NCBI GenBank assembly: GCA_963969495.1
Contig: OZ018324.1
Location: forward strand, 138,194,355 to 138,258,354
DNA: 64,000 nt
Direction of reading: 5' to 3'
DNA from: Ceratothoa steindachneri
Lineage: Eukaryota; Arthropoda; Malacostraca; Isopoda; Cymothoidae
Shown here: piece by piece, positions 58,840-64,000 of the stretch
How the letters are laid out: every line of letters starts with the position of its first letter
How positions within the stretch are numbered: the first letter of the stretch is position 1
The notes under the pieces: generated by a model
What the model saw: only the letters and a program-made list of their open reading frames with translations
Databases searched by the model: none
Told to the model about the DNA's origin: nothing
Program-made: the position numbers and the translations under genes

Positions 58840-61800
58840 GCATATTCCTTCATTGGAATTGCAGTGGACACCGGGCCAACTGGAAGGAGGTGCAGAGGCT
58901 CGTCTCTCCCGTTCCCCGTTGGCTATCTTTTTGCAGGATACCATGCTAGGCACGTGCCCCCTGCCCTCCCTCCCGGGGTATAAGAGTATTGCGACCCCAC
59001 TACCACGGGATGACCGGGCTGGGGATGCGCGGTTTACACCCGGCATGATGTCTCCGTTCTTCCTTTCTCTTTAGATATCTCCTTTCAGGCAGTGGCTGTG
59101 CAGCTGCACCTGGATAGGAGATATACTATCATTTTGCGTACATTCCACCATCAGCTGACTTCGACGCGGGGGACTTCCGCCGCGTCGTGGCACGGTTGCC
59201 GAAGCCCTGTCTCTTGCTTGGAGATCTGAACGGCAGGCATCCTCTCTGTGGAGATTACTCAATAAATCCCAGGGGAAATGTCCTTGCCGATCTGATCGAA
59301 GAGCTTGAAATAGGTGTCCTAAACGTGGATGAGTTTACGCATCACTGTCCGAGAACCGCTTCATTTTCTTGCCTTGACCTATCTTTGTGCTCTTCGGATG
59401 CACAGCCTGATTTTGATTAGGGGGTGGTCGATGACCTCCATGGTAGTGATCACTTTCCCATTCAAATATCATTTTCAGGCCAACTGCCGCCTGAGAACCC
59501 ACCTCGGTGGTGCTTGGCACGGGCGCGGTGGCCTGAATTTCAGAAAATGACTGAATTCTCTATCTCGGTCGAGGAGTTTAGGGCGGTAGATGAGGCCGTT
59601 GAGTTCTTCTCCGGCAACCTCATCGCCGTGGGCCTGACTACTATTCCTAGGACCTCTGGCCGTTTTGCACGCCGACCACTCCCATGGTGGTCGGCCGAGT
59701 GTGAGACGGCCCTCAAACTGAAGCGTTATGCCTACATGCGCTATGAGCGCCGGCCGAACGATTTCACTGTCGCTGAATTTCGTCGGGCTAGGGATAGGTT
59801 CCGGTATATTTCGAAGCACGCTCGCCGATCTTCTTGGCGGGCATACGTGTCTTCACTTGACGGGAAGACCCATTTAGCAGAGGTGTGGAAGCGAGTAAAA
59901 AGTATTCGGGGCAAGTTCTCGCAGGACCCTCCTCCCGTTTTCCAGGAGAATGGGACCACAATCTCGGACCCCGCGTCCGTGGCGGAATCGTTAGCGACCG
60001 CTTTTTCCGCATTCTCTAGCCGAGATGCTGCTCCGCCAGCAATCAATGCACGTCGTGATGTCGCGTAAGGCCGCCGGCTGGACTTTACCTCCAGAGGCGG
60101 AGAACCCTTCAACGACAAGTTTAGTGTGAGTGAGTTGCGCTTCGCTCTCGCTTCGTGCGCGGAAACCGCCCATGGTCCGGGCGATGTCCCGTACGCCATG
60201 CTTCGACACCTGAGTGAGCGAGGCATGGCCTTTCTGTTGGATTTGTTCAACAGAATCTGGGCGGAGGGTCTTCTCCCAGACTCCTGGCGAATCGCTACTG
60301 TGCTCGCCTTTCGCAAACCGGGGAGAGATCACTCTACTCCGACCGGTTTCCGCCCAATCTCTCTAACCTCTTGCGTGTGCAAGTTGATGGAGAAATTGTT
60401 AAATGTTAGAGTAGCCTTTTTCCTGAACAGCGGTGGCCATCTGTCTTCTGCACAGTGCGGCTTCCGCAAGTTCCACTCCACGGCGGATGCTCTGCTCCGA
60501 CTGGAAAATGCCGTCTGCGAGGCGTTCCTTCGTAGACAGCACTACGCCACGGTGTTTTTTGATCTAGAGAGGGCCTATGATCCCGCATGGCGATAAGGTA
60601 TCATGGAGACTCTCCACACGATGGGGGCGAGGGGACGCCTCCTAATGTTTATATCTGAATTTTTGCGAGATCGTCGATTCCGCGTACGGGTGGGGGGAGC
60701 CCTCTCTAGCCCAAAGGAGCAGGAAGAGGGTGTCCCGCAGGGAAGTGTCCTCAGTGTCACAGTCTTTACCCTGAGCATCAACGGCATCACCTCGGTGCTG
60801 CAGAAAGTTGTTCTCGCTACGCTCTCCGTGGACGACCTTTCGATCTCTTTTAGCGCGGCCCAGATGTCGACTCTAACAGTCATTGAACCGCGTGCACTTC
60901 TGCCGCCATCCACGGCTTCACCCCGACCCAGATTTGTTACTTAATGGGGTGTGCCTGGAAGTGGTGGAATCGCACCGTTTCCTTGGTCTTGTATTCGACC
61001 GGCCCCTCACCTGGGAGGCTCATATTAGCAGCCTTAGAGGCTCTTGTACCCGCGCCATGGACATTCTCCGTTCCGTGACGCTCAGCGCTTGGAGCGCTGA
61101 TAGGACTACTGCCCTACTATTTTATCGATCCTTTGTTCGTTCGAAGCTCGACTACGGATGCGAGTTTTATGCATCCGCAACCGAGCGTTTATTGCGAAAG
61201 GTGGATTTGATCCACCACACAAGCCTTCGCCTTGCGACCGGTGCCTTCCGCACTTTCCCCATTGAGAGCCTGTTGGTCGATGCTAAGGAGATGCCACTCG
61301 CTCTTCGACGCGTGCAGTGCTTCACTCGCCTGCAAGCGCGAGCTCGGCGCCTTCCTTAGTCGCCAACAGCTCTCACTCCATCCGCAGCTGATCTCGATGG
61401 TGCCTATGCCGCCGAGAGACGCCAGTCATACCCTAAGCCCTTTGGGTTTAGGGCCAGGAAACTCCTTCGAGAGCTAGATATAACTCTCGGGCCGTTGGCG
61501 CCCCTGATTCTGCCCAGGAAGCCACCCTGGAGGGTACTACATTTGGCTATTTGTCGCCACGCCTCTGCTCCCAAAGCTTGTACGGCGCCGGGAGTATTGC
61601 ATTCGACCTTTTTGGAGCACACCTCGTCTCACGCTGGAACCGCGCCAGTGTATACGGATGGCTCCAAGTCCCAAGAGGGGTTCGGCTTCAACGCCGTATC
61701 CCCTCTGTTTGAAGTCAGCGGGGCTCTGGCAGCCGCTGCGTCTGTCTTCACAGCCGAGCTGGTGGCAATACACCACTCGTTACGGGAGATTACGCAACGT

Positions 61801-62484
61801 AACCGGTTCGGAGACCGGATTGTGATCTATAGCGACTCACAAAGTACCCTGACTGCTCTCGGGGCATTGGGATCTCCGCTTCCCCTGGTTCGCGATATCC
61901 GTGACGCCACGGTTTTGGCGAGCCGGGCGGATGTTGAGATTATCTTCTGCTGGGTTCCAGGACATGTAGGAATTGCGGGGAATGAGCGCGCCGATGAGGG
62001 CGCCAAAGAGTCCTCGAGGACTCTGCGACCGGATCAGCCCTTCGCTCTTCCTCACACCGACTACATGGCAGGAATACGAGCAGCTCTTCGGACTGATTGG
62101 CAAAGAAGATGGGAGACGGTCGAAGGGAACTTAAAGTTGCGTGCCATTGCGCCGCGACTGTCCACATGGACCTATCCCTCAATGCCGGGATGGCTTCAGT
62201 TCGCTTTCTGTCGTCTCCGAATCGGACACACTCGTGTGACGCATCGCTATTTGATGGAGCGCTCGCCTGCCCCCTATTGCCACGACTGCATCGTCCCCCA
62301 GACTGTTCAGCACATTCTTGTCGAATGTCCCATTCTGGGTGATCTTCGCGCACGATACCTGTCCCGGTACCGGGATGGGCGGGGTCGCTACCGCCTGTCC
62401 TTTGTACTCGGGACGAGTGCGTGCAAATTGACTGGTGGACTTGTTGACTTTTTGGGGGAGGCCGGTCTTCTCCCTTTCATTTAA
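58840..62484 (+). pseudogene. Family B ORF2 (endonuclease, RT, RNase H), disrupted
   Basis: Endonuclease: GHRANWKEVQRLVS near 58870, frame changes near 58910 and 59130, then CLLLGDLNGRHPLCGDYS (59208) and VVDDLHGSDHFPIQISFSG (59424). RT: GPGDVPYAMLRHLSERGMAF (60177), LPDSWRIATVLAFRKPG, FRPISLTSCVCKLMEKLLN, FFDLERAYDPAWR, GVPQGSVLSVTVF. The catalytic site is SVDD (60832-60843), with Ser where Tyr/Phe is usual. RNase H (about 61650-62030): VYTDGSK, FTAELVAI, IYSDSQS and GNERADEGAK keep all four acidic residues. C-terminus: CHDCIVPQTVQHILVECP (CCHC). In-frame stops: 59418-59420 TAG, 60066-60068 TAA, 60594-60596 TAA, 61357-61359 TAG; one frameshift near 60880. The last 375 codons (61360-62484) are open. 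Confidence 0.85.
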
Positions 62485-62659
62485 CTAGGTTTAGTTGTTG
62501 TTTTTGTTATTGTTTTGTTATATTTATTGCTTCCTAATTATTATTTATTTTTATTGTTTTCTTTTCAAATTTTTTAAAGTAGGCTTGAACTAGGCTGTTT
62601 GTTTACGGCGATTTATGCCTAAGTTGGCCTTCGCCAGATAACACCTTAAAAAAAAAAAA

Positions 62660-62666
62660 TCGTGTG
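62660..62666. repeat. Possible target site duplication of family B element, 3' copy (TCGTGTG)
   Basis: Matches 55859-55865 exactly and sits at the first base after the poly(A). Confidence 0.35.
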
Positions 62667-62900
62667 ACGCATCGCTATTTGATGGAGCGCTCGCCTGCGC
62701 CCTATTGCGACGACTGCGTCGTTCCCCAGACTGTTCGGCACATTCTTGTCGAATGTCCCAGTCTGGGTGATCTTTGCGCACGTTACCTGTCCCGGTACCG
62801 GAACTGATAGACTTTTGGGGGGATGCCGGCCTTCTCCCTTTTATTTAACTTGTTGTTTTCTTGTTATTGTGTTTTGTTTGTTTGTTTTTGTAGGTCACAG

Positions 62901-62944
62901 GCTCCTGCGCCGGGGGAAGGGGGACCTTCCCCCGACGCCGGAGC
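62901..62944. repeat. GC-rich hairpin in the 3' region of the truncated copy
   Basis: GCTCCTGCGCCGGGGGAAGG (62901-62920) pairs with CCTTCCCCCGACGCCGGAGC (62925-62944) at 18 of 20 positions around the loop GGGA. The longer sibling copy at 55866-62659 lacks it. It sits in an otherwise T-rich tail, so it stands out in composition. Confidence 0.8.
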
Positions 62945-63091
62945 TTGCTCCCTAATTGTTATTCCTTTTTATTGTTGTTTCTGTTAAAAAATTCATTTTA
63001 AAGTAGCCTAGAACTGGGCTGTTTGTTTGGGGCGACTTATGCCCAAGTGGGCAGTCGCCAGATAGCCCCGTTAAAAATAAAAATAAAAAAT

Positions 63092-63657
63092 ACTCTCAGA
63101 ACTCGAAACATTTGAAAACTCCTATTAACACGAGAAGTCGATGGTTTTAGAGATGCGAAAACTTTTATCCTAGTTCTGACAGTAATTTTTAACCTAAATG
63201 AAAAGAAAAAGATAAAATTTTACTAACATGTTAAGTTTAATCGAAGATGAGAATATATGAGAAAACGTGAAATTAATTGTAGGGGTTGTCATCGTGGCAT
63301 TTCCTCTATGTCGAGGATAAGAGAGTTCATTGTCATAAGACAGACATTTTTTTGGAGACGCCTGTGCGTGAATTTGTTTAAAGTGTACTTACTGCTGCTC
63401 CTTCAATAAGAACACAAACTTTCAAGCGTTCAGCTGGGTCCAATGGCAGGGGCAAACCGAGACGATCAGAGCTAACAGACTTGTTGCAGCCTTTTTCCGC
63501 CTTCACAGCCGTTGAGTTTTGATGAAAGTTTCGTCCGCCTGTTCTGCCATTGAGGCCCTGGTAGGGTTTGGTTTAATATCAGAGTTTCCTTTCTCCTCGC
63601 TTTTGCCTAAATAGGCTCACCCCTACAAGGCATCAAGGACCCTAGGCAGGTGCTATC
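63092..63657. other. Unassigned spacer
   Basis: AT-rich, no gene or repeat recognised. Confidence 0.4.
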
Positions 63658-63893
63658 ACTCCGGATCAGAGTGGACTTGGACTTGGATTTGGACATATAA
63701 AGTAAGGAATATAGTAGTAGAGGACTTTAGTAGGAGAAAGAGTGTGGAAATTATGAGAAAAATGATAGGAAAGCGAAAATGAAAACTAGAATGAAAGACA
63801 GATCCCTGGTGATAGGGCATCTCTGGTTTACTTTGCGTTTTGGTAATTTTTGTTTGTTTTCTTGTGCATATATACATAAGTGTAGCAGAATAC
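63658..63893 (-). repeat. Dispersed repeat, copy 2 (inverted)
   Basis: Reverse-complement relative of 32604-32845, with matching blocks (GTGCATATATACATAAGTG here, CTTATATATATGCAC there; AGTAGTAGAGGACTTTAGTA here). The two copies are about 31 kb apart in opposite orientation. The rest of the window (63894-64000) is unassigned. Confidence 0.65.
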
Positions 63894-64000
63894 CACTTTT
63901 GATCACTCCACACCTGACACCACTTTTGTCGTGGTATACCTTTTGGAACGTGAAGTACTTCTTTGATGAAGTAGGCTTTGATATAAGAATGCTAATTTTG

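Larger units (their letters stand above)
55866..62659 (+). mobile_element. Near full-length non-LTR retrotransposon, family B (Jockey/I-type with RNase H)
   Basis: A 6.8-kb element with a 5' leader, ORF1 (gag-like, zinc knuckles), ORF2 (endonuclease, RT, RNase H, C-terminal CCHC), a T-rich 3' untranslated region and a terminal run of 12 A (62648-62659). Family B is markedly more GC-rich than its flanks. It carries only a handful of stops and frameshifts, and at least two of the stops are single transitions relative to the copy at 33262-37800. RT layout is like Jockey, and RNase H is like the I/Loa group. Clade assignment needs a tree. Confidence 0.85.
62660..63091 (+). mobile_element. 5'-truncated family B copy with an extra GC hairpin
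   Basis: Starts exactly after the poly(A) of the preceding copy and repeats its 3' end. TCGTGTGACGCATCGCTATT equals a stretch near 62233, and the CCHC motif is again readable (CDDC...HILVECP). A gap in the frame follows the TACCGGAACTGATAG stop, and the 3' untranslated part is present (CTGGGCTGTTTGTTTGGGGC). It ends in an A-rich AAAATAAAAATAAAAAATAC tail. Unlike the first copy it has a ~60-bp GC-rich hairpin in the 3' region. Only the last ~40 codons of ORF2 are represented. Confidence 0.8.

Noticed and set aside
58300..60596. Long minus-strand frames (159, 191, 114 and 113 codons) opposite family B
   Set aside because: They are shadows of the GC-rich plus-strand ORF1 and ORF2, which carry all the recognisable motifs.

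Overview
The window looks like repeat-rich intergenic DNA from an animal, most likely an arthropod (crustacean or chelicerate). The pointers are a mariner fossil with irritans-type ends, non-LTR retrotransposons of the Jockey/I type with gag-like zinc knuckles and RNase H, degraded Ty3/gypsy elements, long TA microsatellites, and a small cysteine-rich protein fragment of a kind often met in arthropod and cnidarian genomes. Composition is AT-rich outside the GC-richer retrotransposon bodies. No intact host gene, tRNA, rRNA or CRISPR array could be supported. Nearly all long reading frames are pieces of mobile elements.

Layout. 1-1355: unassigned. 1364-7928: a hAT-like element in the form of a giant fold-back. 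It has ~1.0-1.2 kb inverted arms, GCCGAT-rich ends and an 8-bp target duplication (TATATTAT). 8297-9346: dead gypsy RT/RNase H fragment. 13330-20482: a Ty3/gypsy element with two LTRs, a 5-bp target duplication (AGCAT), a polypurine tract and the order gag-protease-integrase-RT-RNase H. The integrase lies upstream of RT, the arrangement known from Gmr1-type gypsy elements. 21470-29963: satellite of about 30 monomers (~292 bp, with a ~245-bp deletion variant). Many monomers carry a CTCF-like motif.

30040-32450: degraded non-LTR element (family A, plus strand), followed by a dispersed repeat and a second family A fragment (33030-33261). This is joined to an inverted, degraded copy (33262-37800) of a second non-LTR family (family B). 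40640-45460: 48-bp minisatellite containing a tandemly duplicated ~1.91-kb block. 48575-49727: 3' end of a family A-like element on the minus strand, with an open 220-codon frame. 51167-51620: conserved cysteine-rich fragment. 54776-55581: internally deleted mariner. 55866-62659: near full-length family B element (ORF1 with zinc knuckles; ORF2 with endonuclease, RT, RNase H and a C-terminal CCHC), ending in poly(A). It is followed directly by a 5'-truncated sibling (62660-63091) with an extra GC-rich hairpin.

The parts do not form a host pathway; each element supplies, or once supplied, its own replication proteins. The points most worth following are the hAT palindrome, the integrase-first gypsy, the satellite with its CTCF-like site, and the two-level minisatellite.
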